NCBI GenBank assembly: GCA_903907835.1 | Contig: CAIVPQ010000033.1 | Span: forward strand, 1-40,573 | Length of the DNA stretch: 40,573 bases | Direction: 5' to 3' | Origin: an uncultured Actinomycetes bacterium | Lineage (GTDB): Bacteria > Actinomycetota > Actinomycetes > S36-B12 > UBA5976 | Shown here: positions 9,782 through 20,779 of the stretch, piece by piece | Layout: the number at the start of each line of letters is the position of its first letter | How positions within the stretch are numbered: the stretch's first letter is position 1 | Program-made: the position numbers and the translations under genes | The notes under the pieces: model-generated | The model's database searches: none | What the model was told of the DNA's origin: nothing | What the model saw: only the letters and a program-made list of their open reading frames with translations

Positions 9782-11889
9782 GAGTTTTTGAGATTCTTCT
9801 TAATGAACTCCACCGACATCAACATGAGGTTTTCAGCAATCTTGGGTTGATGCGGCATGTGGGTTACTCCAGATAACGGCAATAAAGTGTGGTCTTTTGC
9901 TTCGGCCAGAAGTGCACGTGAGAGTTCCAATGAATGAGCGATTACCACATTGTCATCAATGAGACCGTGCACAAGCATCAGGGGACGGCTTAAATTTGCA
10001 GCTCGTGTCATCAGGGAGTGGTGTTCGTATACGCCTTCGGATTTATCAGGATGACCGAGGTAGCGCTCGCTATAGGCCGTGTCATACCAAAGCCATTCAG
10101 TAACTGGCGCTCCAGCAATTGCGACATGAAAAACATCCGGTCGTTCCAAGACGGCTAGTCCGGCCAGGTAACCGCCGAATGACCATCCCATGATTGCAAC
10201 TTGCTCAGGGTCCACATCATCTGGGAAAAGTTCTGCAACTCCAGTGATTGAGTCAACTTGATCCTGCAAGATTGGGCCGACAAAGTCTTGATAGATTGAC
10301 TTTTCCCAAGCTGGACCGCGCGCTGGTGTACCTCGGCCATCGGCGATGACAACTGCAAATCCCTGATCTGCGTACCACTGATCTTCATTGAAGTTTGTCG
10401 CGCCCTTAATTACACGCGCTCCGTGTGGACCACCGTAGGGGCGAGCCAGAATTGGCAGTTTCTTACTGCCCATGATGTGATCGCTTGGAAATAGCACCGC
10501 AGTATTTACCTGATTCGGTCCGGTCTTTAAGAATTCCACTTTTGGTTTAACTAATGCGCTCTCTGATTGTGAATCAAAGGCGTGAATTACTTTCTGCGCA
10601 CACGTTAGTTCGTAGGTGCGTTCATGATTGTCTAGGCGAGACTGCATCACAATCTGCAAAGCACCAAGACTGGTTTCAACAGCAGGGCTAACACCAGAAA
10701 CACCACCTGTAGTTAGGTAGGTGATGTCACCGTCGAGTTTTACCCGAACAATGTCGCGTGCAACACCATCGGTTGATATCTGTACCGTAATTGACTCATG
10801 ATCGCTGGTGACTACATTAAGAACTTGCATACCAATTGGCATCAACGAAATACCATCAAGCTGAAGTTCGCGGGTATCGGTTTGATAATTATCGACAATC
10901 GTGATTAATGATTCATTAATCCATCGGGGTTGTCCCGGGATAACCTCAATGAACTTTTCATCTGTAACGCTATGCACCAATGCCAGAGAATCATCCAGAA
11001 GAGCATAAGTATCTTGTTTGGTCTGGGCGCGGTTGCTAAGTGTCACCAGGGCAGGCCTAGCTTGTTGCCAGCGCACATTGATTAAGTATTCGTATTCATT
11101 TGATTCCCAGATTGGGTTGGGTGTTCCACCAGAAAGTTGAAAGTGAAGTAAAGATAATTTTGCATTAGCTTTTCCAGTGGCGGGATATTTCTGTTGCCTC
11201 GGGGCCTGCTCTGGGTTTACTGGATCACTAATCCACCAAGTCGCAACTGGAGAATTATCTACTCGTTGAACTAGCAAACTCTGGCTATCGGGTGACCACC
11301 AATATCCATGCATGCGCCCAAATTCCTCGGCGCTGACGAAATCCGCTAGACCCCAAGTCACGTTCTTGTCATCCGAAACAGCAAGTGCCCGCTCGTCGCG
11401 CCCAGCAATTGTGCAGGTGCGCAGTTCTTTGCCAGTTGACCAAGCAACATGCAGCCCATCAGGGGAGATTTGTGGATCAATGATTGGTTTCGTTACCTCA
11501 AGCTCAGCGAATTTACCACTTTCAATATTGAGGGTGACAAGTTCCCCAGCGAATGCAAAAACTATTACTTTGCCAGACTCATCACTTGCATAAGTTGTAA
11601 TGCCACTTCCTGTTTCGCGCATTCTTTCCCTGCGGGCTAATTCTTCGGCAGGCAACTCAGTGGTACCGAGCTGGACTAGGTGAGAGTCAAAAATCTTGTG
11701 CTCGATGTTATCGGCAAGGGAATACACCCACATGGAATTAACCGAGTCTCGGCTATGGTCACTTCTTAAAAAAGTGACGTAGGCGCCGTCCTTGGTGATT
11801 TGAAAACTACGAGGTGCCCCGAAGGAAAAACGTCCTGTGGCTGCCTGCTGGAGGGGAAATGTTTCGCTCATAATTTCTAAGTTTGTCAT
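9778..11889 (-). CDS. S9 family peptidase (DPP IV/prolyl oligopeptidase-like)
   Basis: Nucleophile elbow GWSFGGYLA; catalytic Asp/His region (HGLIDDNVV...GVTHMPHQP); DPPIV N-terminal propeller. Start may be the internal MSETF. Confidence 0.93.
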   Translation of the reverse strand: MTNLEIMSETFPLQQAATGRFSFGAPRSFQITKDGAYVTFLRSDHSRDSVNSMWVYSLADNIEHKIFDSHLVQLGTTELPAEELARRERMRETGSGITTYASDESGKVIVFAFAGELVTLNIESGKFAELEVTKPIIDPQISPDGLHVAWSTGKELRTCTIAGRDERALAVSDDKNVTWGLADFVSAEEFGRMHGYWWSPDSQSLLVQRVDNSPVATWWISDPVNPEQAPRQQKYPATGKANAKLSLLHFQLSGGTPNPIWESNEYEYLINVRWQQARPALVTLSNRAQTKQDTYALLDDSLALVHSVTDEKFIEVIPGQPRWINESLITIVDNYQTDTRELQLDGISLMPIGMQVLNVVTSDHESITVQISTDGVARDIVRVKLDGDITYLTTGGVSGVSPAVETSLGALQIVMQSRLDNHERTYELTCAQKVIHAFDSQSESALVKPKVEFLKTGPNQVNTAVLFPSDHIMGSKKLPILARPYGGPHGARVIKGATNFNEDQWYADQGFAVVIADGRGTPARGPAWEKSIYQDFVGPILQDQVDSITGVAELFPDDVDPEQVAIMGWSFGGYLAGLAVLERPDVFHVAIAGAPVTEWLWYDTAYSERYLGHPDKSEGVYEHHSLMTRAANLSRPLMLVHGLIDDNVVIAHSLELSRALLAEAKDHTLLPLSGVTHMPHQPKIAENLMLMSVEFIKKNLKNS

Positions 11890-11940
11890 GCTCGTGCGTG
11901 TCCCGCCTCAAACTTGGGCATTTGCAATCTTTAAGCCTCG

Positions 11941-11952
11941 TAAAGTAGAGGA
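11941..11952 (+). promoter_or_regulatory. Putative -10 (TAAAGT) 6 nt upstream of mshB GTG
   Basis: TAAAGT 11941-11946, N6, GTG 11953. Confidence 0.45.
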
Positions 11953-12837
11953 GTGTCACGCCGTCTGCTTTTAGTCCACGCCCATCCTGATGATGAAACC
12001 ATTGGATCTGGGGCAACTATGGCCAAGTACGTGGCCCAAGGCGCGCAGGTCACTCTGGTTACCTGCACACTCGGCGAAGAGGGTGAAATCCTTGTCCCTG
12101 AATTAGCTGCTCTAGCCTCAACCCATGACGATTTGCTGGGTGAGCATCGGATTGGCGAACTTGGCAATGCCATGGCACAACTTGGGGTCACTGACTGGCG
12201 TTTACTCGGCGGGCCAGGCACATATCGCGATAGCGGCATGATTGGAACTCCACCGAATGAACGTGCTGATAATTTCTGGCGAGCAGACCTGCTCCAAGCT
12301 GCTAACCATCTGGTCGGAATAATTCGAGAGGTTCGTCCTCAAGTGCTGGTTACTTATGACGACTTCGGCGGATACGGACATCCAGATCACATTCAGGCTC
12401 ATCGAGTTGCGATGTACGCCGCTAGTTTGGCTGGAGTTGCTTCATATCAACCTGACTTGGGATCGGCTTGGAATGTTAAAAAAATCTATTGGACTGCATT
12501 CCCGATGAGTGTGATCCAAGCGGGGATGGAAGCACTAGCCAAAGCTGGCGACACCACTACATTCGCATCTCAAGATCCACAAGACATCCCATTTGCTTGT
12601 CCAGATGAATTCGTTACCACCGTAATTGATGGCACCGAATTTGTGGAGCGCAAGATGGCTGCACTGCAGGCACATGCCACGCAAATTAGCACTGATAGTG
12701 GCTTCTTTGCCCTTTCAAATAATTTAGGCGCAGAAGTACTCGGGCATGAGTACTATCGCTTGGCCAAGGGTGAAGTGGCTGGCCCATTCGACAAAGACGG
12801 CCGTGAGATTGATTTATTCGCAGGACTTGAGGCATAG
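11953..12837 (+). CDS. mshB: N-acetyl-1-D-myo-inositol-2-amino-2-deoxy-alpha-D-glucopyranoside deacetylase (mycothiol biosynthesis)
   Basis: LmbE/PIG-L fold: LLVHAHPDDETIGSGATMAKY, GGYGHPDHIQAH. Confidence 0.9.
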   Translation: MSRRLLLVHAHPDDETIGSGATMAKYVAQGAQVTLVTCTLGEEGEILVPELAALASTHDDLLGEHRIGELGNAMAQLGVTDWRLLGGPGTYRDSGMIGTPPNERADNFWRADLLQAANHLVGIIREVRPQVLVTYDDFGGYGHPDHIQAHRVAMYAASLAGVASYQPDLGSAWNVKKIYWTAFPMSVIQAGMEALAKAGDTTTFASQDPQDIPFACPDEFVTTVIDGTEFVERKMAALQAHATQISTDSGFFALSNNLGAEVLGHEYYRLAKGEVAGPFDKDGREIDLFAGLEA

Positions 12838-13278
12838 GTGAACAGACTCATCGCCTTCGCCGCTGGTTTTTTCGCAGGCATATTTGGCTCGACGTTTGCT
12901 GGGTTTGTTCATGCGGGTCGAGGGGTCGCACAGTCGCAAATCATTTATTTTGGTGTCCCATTGGCAATCGCAATTTTGGTTGGTTCGCTTTTATTGTTGA
13001 ATCGCTATTTTCAAACACGCCTAGCGGGACTTGGCTTCCTTTTGGCTTGGATTGTTATTACTTGCAAGTTGGCTGTTGAAAGTTTCGATGGCGATCTAAT
13101 CCTTTCCTACACAACTTTCACCAGCGCCTATCTTGTTGGAGCTGCTGTGCTGTTGGGCATAGCCTCAAGCCTGAGGCCACTTCGCCCACTTGATAACGGG
13201 TATGACGATTCACGACTCTCGGAACTAAGTAATGAAAGTGTTCAATCAAAATTGACATTAGAGGAGCGTCAATTTTGA
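12838..13278 (+). CDS. Small integral membrane protein of unknown function (possibly DUF6113-like)
   Basis: Multi-TM ORF directly abutting mshB; GTG start. Confidence 0.7.
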   Translation: MNRLIAFAAGFFAGIFGSTFAGFVHAGRGVAQSQIIYFGVPLAIAILVGSLLLLNRYFQTRLAGLGFLLAWIVITCKLAVESFDGDLILSYTTFTSAYLVGAAVLLGIASSLRPLRPLDNGYDDSRLSELSNESVQSKLTLEERQF

Positions 13279-14984
13279 GCAAAATATCGGTTGTAAAAAA
13301 ATCTGTTAAGACACTTGCTATTACAGCGATAGTTGCCAGCGGCGCTTATGGACTACTTTTTTATTTTCAAGGAGATGGAATCCCGAATCGGGCAAGCGTG
13401 GGTTCGGTTTCAGTGGGCGGCATGACTTTGAGCCAGGCCCAGACCAAACTCCAAAATGAATTAATCGCGCAAGCCCAGAAACCTCTTGCAGTTTCACTCG
13501 ATAAGCAAGAGTACGCAATCAACCCGGTGGTTTCGGGGTTGAGCATAAACAGGGATGCAACACTAGCTCAATTGACTGGACGCAAAACTAATCCAATTTT
13601 GGCGTTCCAAAGAGTGTTCGGCCACCTAGTTGTCCAGCCAATCACTGTAATTGATCGAAAGATTTTGGTCGCTAATTTGCAGACAGTCGCAAACGCAAGC
13701 GACACATTGGCTGTTGAACCAAGCATTGTCTTTGTTGGCGATGCACCCAAAATTAATAACGGAAAGATAGGCCGAGGTATTGACCTTGCGGCAAGTGCAC
13801 AACTAATCGCTCAGGCTTATCCATCTCAGGCAAAGGTTTTGAAGCTACCTATGCAGGATAAAGTACCGAGCGTCTCAGATATCGCGATGGATGAGTACCT
13901 TCCCAAAGCGTTAACTGCAGTAGCGACTCCAGTGGACATAGCAATTGGAAAGCAAAAGGTGATTTTTTCCGCGCAGACCATTCGAGCGACCACATCGTTT
14001 GTTGGCGATGATTCGAAAATAATTTTGCAGGTTGATGGTGATCTGCTCTTGGAAGAGATAAATCGCAAATTACCAAAATTGGGGATTGCGGCAAAGGACG
14101 CTTCATTCAAAATTTATCGGGGCAAGCCCTACGTCGTTCCTGAAACTCCAGGTCGTGGGGTCACGAGTGAAGAAATTGCGTTGAGCGTTAAGTCTGCCAT
14201 TTCAAATTCAAAAAACCGCAGTGCCAAAATTGCATTGGCTGAAATCCAGCCTGAATTTACAGCAAAAAAAGCCAAGACTTTAGGCATCGTTGAAAAGCTT
14301 GGGACTTATACGCAGAACTTCCCCTATGCGGCTTACCGAGTTACCAACATTGGTCGCGCTGCCTACTATTTAAACGACACCATTGTTATGCCGGGTGAGA
14401 CTTTCTCGATGAATGACACCGTGAAGGAACGCACTGTCGCTAATGGCTACACCACAGGGTTCATCATCGGACCTGGCGGACAATTCCGCGAAGATCTGGG
14501 TGGCGGAGTTTCAACAGCGACAAGCGCGATGTGGGCTGCCGCTTTTTATTCCAACATGACTCGAGTCGAACAGCGAGCACACTCATTTTGGATTTCGCGC
14601 TATCAACCAGGTCTAGAAGCGACTGTTTCATGGGGCTCGCTGGATATGCGGTGGAAAAATCCGCTCAAGACTGCTGTGCTCATCAAGGCATCAATCACGA
14701 ATAGTTCAGTGACCGTGACGCTCTATGGCACAAAAACATATGATGACATTCAGGCAATCAGCTCGCCTGAGCGAAACATCCGTACCTACGCAACGGTCTA
14801 TAGCCAAGATCCAGGGTGTGTTGCACAAGATGGGGTCCAAGGTTTTGATATCACGGTGACGCGCAGAGTGACTCGTGTCGGTGGGAAAACTACGAACGAA
14901 GACTTTGTGACAAGTTACGCGGCAGGGCCGCATGTGATTTGTGGCGTGGCCCCGAGTGCCACTCCAAAACCAAGCCGAAGTTAG
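13275..14984 (+). CDS. VanW family protein with N-terminal peptidoglycan-binding-like repeats
   Basis: VanW-type core (AAYYLNDTIVMPGETFSMNDTVKERTVANGYTTGFIIGPGGQFREDLGGGVSTATSAMWAAAFYSNM); N-terminal TM; TTG start with SD gaggag. Confidence 0.88.
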   Translation: MSKISVVKKSVKTLAITAIVASGAYGLLFYFQGDGIPNRASVGSVSVGGMTLSQAQTKLQNELIAQAQKPLAVSLDKQEYAINPVVSGLSINRDATLAQLTGRKTNPILAFQRVFGHLVVQPITVIDRKILVANLQTVANASDTLAVEPSIVFVGDAPKINNGKIGRGIDLAASAQLIAQAYPSQAKVLKLPMQDKVPSVSDIAMDEYLPKALTAVATPVDIAIGKQKVIFSAQTIRATTSFVGDDSKIILQVDGDLLLEEINRKLPKLGIAAKDASFKIYRGKPYVVPETPGRGVTSEEIALSVKSAISNSKNRSAKIALAEIQPEFTAKKAKTLGIVEKLGTYTQNFPYAAYRVTNIGRAAYYLNDTIVMPGETFSMNDTVKERTVANGYTTGFIIGPGGQFREDLGGGVSTATSAMWAAAFYSNMTRVEQRAHSFWISRYQPGLEATVSWGSLDMRWKNPLKTAVLIKASITNSSVTVTLYGTKTYDDIQAISSPERNIRTYATVYSQDPGCVAQDGVQGFDITVTRRVTRVGGKTTNEDFVTSYAAGPHVICGVAPSATPKPSRS

Positions 14985-15086
14985 TTCTTGCGACACGACC
15001 GAGCTTGCTCTGGCACATCACCCAATTGGCAGGTACGGTTAGACAGTTGAGACTTTTAACTCGACAAGTTCAATTTTGGAGGATTC

Positions 15087-15407
15087 GTGACTTATGTAAT
15101 CGCGCTACCTTGTGTAGATCTCAAGGACAAGGCTTGCATTGAAGAGTGCCCAGTAGATTGCATCTACGAAGGCGATCGCATGATGTACATCCATCCAGAT
15201 GAGTGTGTTGACTGTGGCGCCTGCGAGCCAGTGTGCCCGACCGAAGCAATCTTCTACGAAGATGATGTGCCCGCACAATGGAATGACTTTACTAAGGCAA
15301 ATGTTGATTTCTTTGAGACTCTGGGTTCTCCAGGTGGGGCTGCTAAGACTGGGCTAACTTCCAACGATCCAGAAATGGTCAAAGCACTTCCTCCACAGGA
15401 GCACTAA
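15087..15407 (+). CDS. fdxA: 7Fe ferredoxin (3Fe-4S/4Fe-4S)
   Basis: [13 protein letters not shown] and [16 protein letters not shown] cluster motifs; GTG start after SD GGAGG. Confidence 0.95.
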   Translation: MTYVIALPCVDLKDKACIEECPVDCIYEGDRMMYIHPDECVDCGACEPVCPTEAIFYEDDVPAQWNDFTKANVDFFETLGSPGGAAKTGLTSNDPEMVKALPPQEH

Positions 15408-15422
15408 CTGTTCGCGCCACTC

Positions 15423-16505
15423 GTGGCTGGTCTGCCAGATTTTCCTTGGGATCGAATTGCTCAAGCCGGCCAGGTAGCCAAATCGCATCGAGACAGAATT
15501 GTTGACCTATCAATTGGTACTCCCGTTGATAAAACACCAGAAATAATCCAGCAAGCGCTTGCTGCTGCCACAAATGCGCCAGGTTATCCAACAGCAGCCG
15601 GCTCAGTTGAGTTGCGCCAAGCATGGGCGGATTGGGCGAACTCAAATGCGGGCGCCAACATAAATGTCAATGAAGTCTCACCGACTATTGGGTCTAAAGA
15701 AATTGTCGCGTGGCTGGCCACAATCTTGGGACTCAACGAAACTGCAGTAGTAGCCATCCCAGAATTGGCTTATCCGACTTACGCAGTTGGGGCCATGATG
15801 GCTCGAGCAAAATTTGTCACCTACAAAGATGCGCAATCGATTCCAGCAACGGCAAACTTAATTTGGGTAAATTCTCCAAGCAATCCCACGGGCGGCGTTC
15901 TTGATGTTGCGCAGATGAGTGCGATTGTTGCGCGCGGTCGGGAAATCGGAGCTCCGGTAGTTAGTGACGAGTGCTATTTCGAACTTGGTTGGACGGCCAC
16001 TCCAATTTCTATTCTTGATACTCGAGTATGTGGCGACTCTAATGAGGGCGTACTAGCCGTTCATTCGTTATCAAAACGATCAAATCTTGCAGGCTATCGC
16101 TCTGGTTCAATCATGGGTGATGAAAGTTTGATCACCTCAATCATTGGAGCGCGCAAACACGCAGGTATGTTGCTAGCCACTCCCATTCAGGCCGCAACAA
16201 TCGCTGCTCTTGCTGACCGAGATCATGTCTTGCTGCAAAAAGATTGTTATGGCAAGCGGCGTGATATTCTTCACAATGCGCTCGTCCAAGCTGGTTTTAG
16301 TATTGAGCATTCGCAGGCTGGTTTATACCTTTGGGCTACTCGCGGTAAAGATTGCCTTGATACGGTCAATTGGTTTGCGAACCTTGGCATTTTGGTAGCA
16401 CCAGGCGATTTCTATGGACCAGCAGGCGCCAAGCATGTTCGGGTTGCTTTGACTGCTACGGACGAAAGAATTTTGACGGCGGCCAGCAGGCTAGCCGATA
16501 GTTAA
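15423..16505 (+). CDS. dapC: Succinyldiaminopimelate transaminase
   Basis: Class I/II aminotransferase; GLPDFPWDRI start; PLP-Lys region HSLSKRSNLAGYRSG; follows fdxA. Confidence 0.87.
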   Translation: MAGLPDFPWDRIAQAGQVAKSHRDRIVDLSIGTPVDKTPEIIQQALAAATNAPGYPTAAGSVELRQAWADWANSNAGANINVNEVSPTIGSKEIVAWLATILGLNETAVVAIPELAYPTYAVGAMMARAKFVTYKDAQSIPATANLIWVNSPSNPTGGVLDVAQMSAIVARGREIGAPVVSDECYFELGWTATPISILDTRVCGDSNEGVLAVHSLSKRSNLAGYRSGSIMGDESLITSIIGARKHAGMLLATPIQAATIAALADRDHVLLQKDCYGKRRDILHNALVQAGFSIEHSQAGLYLWATRGKDCLDTVNWFANLGILVAPGDFYGPAGAKHVRVALTATDERILTAASRLADS

Positions 16506-16542
16506 ATGCCAGTGCGTTTAACAAGATAACTCGATTGAATAG

Positions 16543-16554
16543 TAGGTTTGTCCT
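16543..16554 (+). promoter_or_regulatory. Putative -10 (TAGGTT) 6 nt upstream of gltA ATG
   Basis: TAGGTT 16543-16548, N6, ATG 16555. Confidence 0.45.
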
Positions 16555-17838
16555 ATGCCTGATGCCACACTCAATCACGAAAACGGTCAATCAAACCTTG
16601 GTGAAGTTCCCAGCACCGTTGGTTCCTCGGGCCTTGATATTTCTAAATTGCTCAAGGACACCGGACATGTGACTTTGGATCATGGCTTTATGAACACAGC
16701 CGCATGCTCGTCAAGCATCACCTACATTGATGGCGATCAGGGCATTTTGCGATACCGCGGGTATCCAATCGAGCAACTTGCAGAGAACAGCACATTTCTA
16801 GAGACTTCATACCTTTTGATTTACGGCTCATTGCCAAGTGCAACACAGCTCGCTGACTTTGAGTCAAACATCAGTCGCCACACAATGGTGCACGAAGATC
16901 TTCGTCGCTTCTTTGATGGCTTCCCTCGCGACGCACATCCAATGCCAGTGCTTAGTAGCGCGGTAAGCGCGCTTTCGACTTTTTACCAAGATTCCCTTGA
17001 TCCATTCGATCCGCGTCATGTTGAGATATCGACCATTCGTTTGATGGCGAAAGTTCCTACCCTGGCTGCATACGCACACAAGAAGACTGCTGGACAGCCT
17101 TACATGTATCCAGACAACAATCTTGGGTATGTTGCCAACTTCTTGAGCATGACTTTTGGGGTACCCGCTGAAAAGTATGTTGTTAATGAGGAGATTGTTA
17201 AGGCATTAGACATGCTTTTCATCTTGCATGCTGATCACGAACAGAATTGCTCGACCTCGACCGTGCGCATGGTTGGATCATCACACGCCAACATGTTCGC
17301 GTCTATTTCCGCTGGAATCAACGCGTTATTTGGACCATTGCACGGTGGTGCAAATCAGGCAGTACTTGAAATGCTTCATGAAATTCAAGATTCTGGCGAC
17401 AGCGTGGAGAAATTCATCAGCCGCGTTAAGAACCGCGAAGATGGAATTCGTCTCATGGGCTTTGGACATCGTGTCTACAAGAATTACGACCCGCGGGCTG
17501 CCATTGTTAAAAAGCATGCACACTCAATCTTGGAAATGCTCGGCGTCCAAGATCCGTTATTTGATATTGCACGCCAACTTGAAGAAGCTGCTCTGGACGA
17601 TGAATTCTTCATTGAGCGAAGCTTGTACCCAAATGTTGATTTTTACACGGGCTTGATCTATCGCGCGATTGGATTCCCAATCCAGATGTTCACAGTACTT
17701 TTTGCCATGGGTCGCTTACCAGGTTGGATTGCGCAATGGCAGGAAATGATTACCGATCCAACGACAAAGATTGGTCGTCCTCGCCAGGTTTACATTGGTG
17801 AAGACGCTCGTGACTACAAGCCGCTAAATCTTCGTTAA
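16555..17838 (+). CDS. gltA: Citrate synthase (type II)
   Basis: YIDGDQGILRYRGYPIEQLA, LHADHEQNCSTSTVRMVGSS, GPLHGGANQAVLEML, MGFGHRVYKNYDPRA. Confidence 0.97.
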   Translation: MPDATLNHENGQSNLGEVPSTVGSSGLDISKLLKDTGHVTLDHGFMNTAACSSSITYIDGDQGILRYRGYPIEQLAENSTFLETSYLLIYGSLPSATQLADFESNISRHTMVHEDLRRFFDGFPRDAHPMPVLSSAVSALSTFYQDSLDPFDPRHVEISTIRLMAKVPTLAAYAHKKTAGQPYMYPDNNLGYVANFLSMTFGVPAEKYVVNEEIVKALDMLFILHADHEQNCSTSTVRMVGSSHANMFASISAGINALFGPLHGGANQAVLEMLHEIQDSGDSVEKFISRVKNREDGIRLMGFGHRVYKNYDPRAAIVKKHAHSILEMLGVQDPLFDIARQLEEAALDDEFFIERSLYPNVDFYTGLIYRAIGFPIQMFTVLFAMGRLPGWIAQWQEMITDPTTKIGRPRQVYIGEDARDYKPLNLR

Positions 17839-18752
17839 TTCTTGTGTAGGGCGCTGTTTAGGCCACCCCATGAGCCTTCACGTTGCACGGCTTCTAAAGC
17901 TCCGCTGATGGAATTGCGGCGATAAAGCAAACCATTGGCACCTGATAATTCCCGGGCCTTGACGATTGTGGAATCGGGCAACTGAATCTTGGATGCGGCA
18001 GTGATGTAGGTACCAGATTCGATAATGCAGTTATCGCCTAGGGAAATTCCAACACCGGCATTTGCCCCGACCAGGCTGTTCTCGCCGATTGAGATAACTT
18101 CTTTGCCACCACCGGATAGTGTGCCCATGATGCTTGCGCCACCGCCGATGTCTGAACCATTGCCAACCGTAACTCCAGAAGACACGCGACCTTCAACCAT
18201 GCTGACACCTAATGTGCCCGCATTAAAGTTCACAAAACCTTCATGCATGATCGTGGTTCCTGAGGCAAGGTGTGCGCCAAGACGTACGCGATCAGCATCA
18301 GCAATGCGAACGCCAGATGGCACAACATAATCAACCATGCGTGGAAACTTGTCGACACTAAAGACAGTCAGGTGCTCACCCTTGATTCGGGCCTTGAGTT
18401 GTACTCGGCTTAGATTCTCAATTGCGACTGGTCCTAGCGAAGTCCAAGCCACATTAGTGAGCAGGCCGAAAATCCCATCGAGATTTACCGAATGGGGAGT
18501 GACTAGGCGATGAGAGAGTAAATGTAAGCGCAGGTATGCATCGGCAGCATCAGTTGGCGCAGAATCTAGATCTGCAATCTGTGTTGAAATTATTTGGGTA
18601 CGCACTTCACGCAATTCGTCATTAGTTGAAGCGTTATCTAGACCACTAGTTGATTTGGCTTCAATGCCTAATGCGGGCTCGGGATACCAAACATCAAGCA
18701 AAGTTTCACCTGAATATGTTGCAATACCGATCGCGGCTGCTGAAGTTGCCAT
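17835..18752 (-). CDS. dapD: 2,3,4,5-tetrahydropyridine-2,6-dicarboxylate N-succinyltransferase
   Basis: Left-handed beta-helix hexapeptide repeats (LVGANAGVGISLGDNCIIESGTYI); actinobacterial-type DapD; next to dapE. Confidence 0.92.
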   Translation of the reverse strand: MATSAAAIGIATYSGETLLDVWYPEPALGIEAKSTSGLDNASTNDELREVRTQIISTQIADLDSAPTDAADAYLRLHLLSHRLVTPHSVNLDGIFGLLTNVAWTSLGPVAIENLSRVQLKARIKGEHLTVFSVDKFPRMVDYVVPSGVRIADADRVRLGAHLASGTTIMHEGFVNFNAGTLGVSMVEGRVSSGVTVGNGSDIGGGASIMGTLSGGGKEVISIGENSLVGANAGVGISLGDNCIIESGTYITAASKIQLPDSTIVKARELSGANGLLYRRNSISGALEAVQREGSWGGLNSALHKN

Positions 18753-18807
18753 GAAATTCCTCGCTTAAGTTTGCGCATATGAATTGAGTTGTTCATTCGT
18801 ACACGAC

Positions 18808-18819
18808 TACCGTAGTCCT
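18808..18819 (+). promoter_or_regulatory. Putative -10 (TACCGT) 6 nt upstream of dapE GTG
   Basis: TACCGT 18808-18813, N6, GTG 18820; TTGAGT (18784-18789) 18 nt upstream as possible -35. Confidence 0.45.
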
Positions 18820-19929
18820 GTGGAGCCTTTATCGTTAAACCCTGAGCAGGGTGTTGTGTCCCTAACTTTGGAACTTATAGATATTCCAAGTGTTTCCGGG
18901 GATGAAACTGCTATTGCCGATGCGGTAGAAAAAGCCTTGCGCCAATGCGAATGGCTTGAGGTCTTCAGATTTCGAAATAATGTCGTTGCTAAAACATCCT
19001 TAGGTCGACCGAGCCGAGTGATTCTGGCTGGTCATCTTGATACAGTCCCAGCGGCAGATAATGCCAAAGCCCTGAAGATTCTCGCGGGAGAAGTATTGCC
19101 AAGCGATAAGTCAGTCGTCCCAGAGGATGTGCTTTTCGGACTTGGTGCCTGCGACATGAAAGGCGGAGTAGCGGTTGCAATGCGTGCTGCCACTTCGATC
19201 AGTGAACCAATCTTTGATGTCACTTATCTTTTTTATGAATGTGAAGAAATCGAAAGTGCTCGTAATGGTTTAACTCTGATTGCCAGAGAGCATCCTGAAT
19301 GGCTAGAAGCGGATGTTGCCATATTGCTTGAACCATCTAATTCAGTTATCGAAGCAGGATGTCAGGGAACATTACGTGCGCGAGTCTATTCAGCAGGTGC
19401 CCGCGCGCATAGCGCGAGATCCTGGCTCGGAACCAATGCCATTCATTTGTTAACTGGCGCGCTCGCGACTCTAAACACCTATCAGGCCCAAGAAGTGCTA
19501 ATTGATGGTCTGACTTACCGTGAAGGGTTAAATGCCGTAGGAATCGCTGGCGGAGTCGCCGGAAATGTGATCCCTGATGAGGCGTACATCGACATTAACT
19601 ATCGTTACGCACCAAGTAAGTCTGCTCAAGATGCCCAAGATCACATCGTTGGATTATTTAGCGACTATGAAGTTGCAATTCTCGATAATGCACAGGGTGC
19701 GTTACCTGGATTAACGCAACCAGCAATCCAGGATTTATTAGCCAGAGTGGGCGGTCAAGCATCAGCGAAACTTGGCTGGACTGATGTGGCCAGATTCTCT
19801 AGTTTGGGAATACCCGCGGTAAATCTTGGTCCAGCAGATCCAGGTTTGGCTCATTCTAGGAATGAACATGTGACTGTTGCGCAGTTGCAAAAGTGTGAAG
19901 AAATTATTTTCTCTTGGCTTAATGGTTAA
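18820..19929 (+). CDS. dapE: Succinyl-diaminopimelate desuccinylase (M20 family)
   Basis: LAGHLDTVPAADN, GLGACDMKGGVAVAMRA, YECEEIESARNG. Start moved from ORF-track 18784 to GTG 18820 (MEPLSLNPEQG). Confidence 0.92.
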   Translation: MEPLSLNPEQGVVSLTLELIDIPSVSGDETAIADAVEKALRQCEWLEVFRFRNNVVAKTSLGRPSRVILAGHLDTVPAADNAKALKILAGEVLPSDKSVVPEDVLFGLGACDMKGGVAVAMRAATSISEPIFDVTYLFYECEEIESARNGLTLIAREHPEWLEADVAILLEPSNSVIEAGCQGTLRARVYSAGARAHSARSWLGTNAIHLLTGALATLNTYQAQEVLIDGLTYREGLNAVGIAGGVAGNVIPDEAYIDINYRYAPSKSAQDAQDHIVGLFSDYEVAILDNAQGALPGLTQPAIQDLLARVGGQASAKLGWTDVARFSSLGIPAVNLGPADPGLAHSRNEHVTVAQLQKCEEIIFSWLNG

Positions 19930-19954
19930 CACACCACATCTCTTACCAAAGGGC

Positions 19955-19966
19955 TAACGTGTAACT
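19955..19966 (+). promoter_or_regulatory. Putative -10 (TAACGT) 6 nt upstream of ATG 19967
   Basis: TAACGT 19955-19960, N6, ATG 19967. Confidence 0.45.
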
Positions 19967-20779
19967 ATGAGCGAACACGAAAGCGTGCAGCGCGAGGGAC
20001 CTATTACTCGTCGCGGTCATGCCAAAGTTAGAACCACAACTGATCAACGACTGCTAGATAGTCGCGGTGCCACCGAATGGGTGCATGAAGACCCCTGGCG
20101 CGTCATGCGCATTCAATCGGAGTTTGTGAATGGATTTGGCGCCCTAGCTGAACTTGGGCCAGCTTTCAGTATCTTTGGCAGCGCTAGAACTTCTCCCGAT
20201 GACCCGATGTATGCCAAAGCTGAAGAGCTTGCTCGACGCTTATCTGCGCGTGGGTTCAACATCATCACAGGTGGCGGGCCAGGAATTATGGAAGCGGCAA
20301 ACAAAGGCTGCTTTGCTGAGCCTGGACTTTCAGTGGGCCTTGGGATCGAACTTCCCTTTGAACAAGGGGTGAATCAATACGTTGAGTTAGCCATTGATTT
20401 TCGTTATTTCTTTGCGCGCAAAACAATGTTTATAAAGTATGCCCAAGGATTTGTGGTTTTCCCTGGGGGCTACGGAACTCTTGATGAATTATTTGAGGCA
20501 TTGACCTTGGTGCAGACCAAAAAGGTCACATCTTTCCCCGTAGTGCTGATGGGAAAGACCTATTGGACCCCACTTGTTGAGTGGTTACGAAATACTGTCG
20601 CAGTCGATGGAAAAATCTCACTTAGTGATTTAGATATGTTTCATGTCACCGATGACATAGATGAAGCAATAGATATTCTTGTTACAGCAAACGCTATCCG
20701 TTCTCGCGCGGTAGATTTACGTACAGGATTGCGAACTAGCGCAGATGAATTACCTGAACAGATTGCTGAAGAACGATGA
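19967..20779 (+). CDS. TIGR00730/LOG family Rossmann-fold protein
   Basis: ITGGGPGIMEAANKGC and VFPGGYGTLDELFEALTLVQTKK (GGxGTxxE). Confidence 0.94.
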   Translation: MSEHESVQREGPITRRGHAKVRTTTDQRLLDSRGATEWVHEDPWRVMRIQSEFVNGFGALAELGPAFSIFGSARTSPDDPMYAKAEELARRLSARGFNIITGGGPGIMEAANKGCFAEPGLSVGLGIELPFEQGVNQYVELAIDFRYFFARKTMFIKYAQGFVVFPGGYGTLDELFEALTLVQTKKVTSFPVVLMGKTYWTPLVEWLRNTVAVDGKISLSDLDMFHVTDDIDEAIDILVTANAIRSRAVDLRTGLRTSADELPEQIAEER

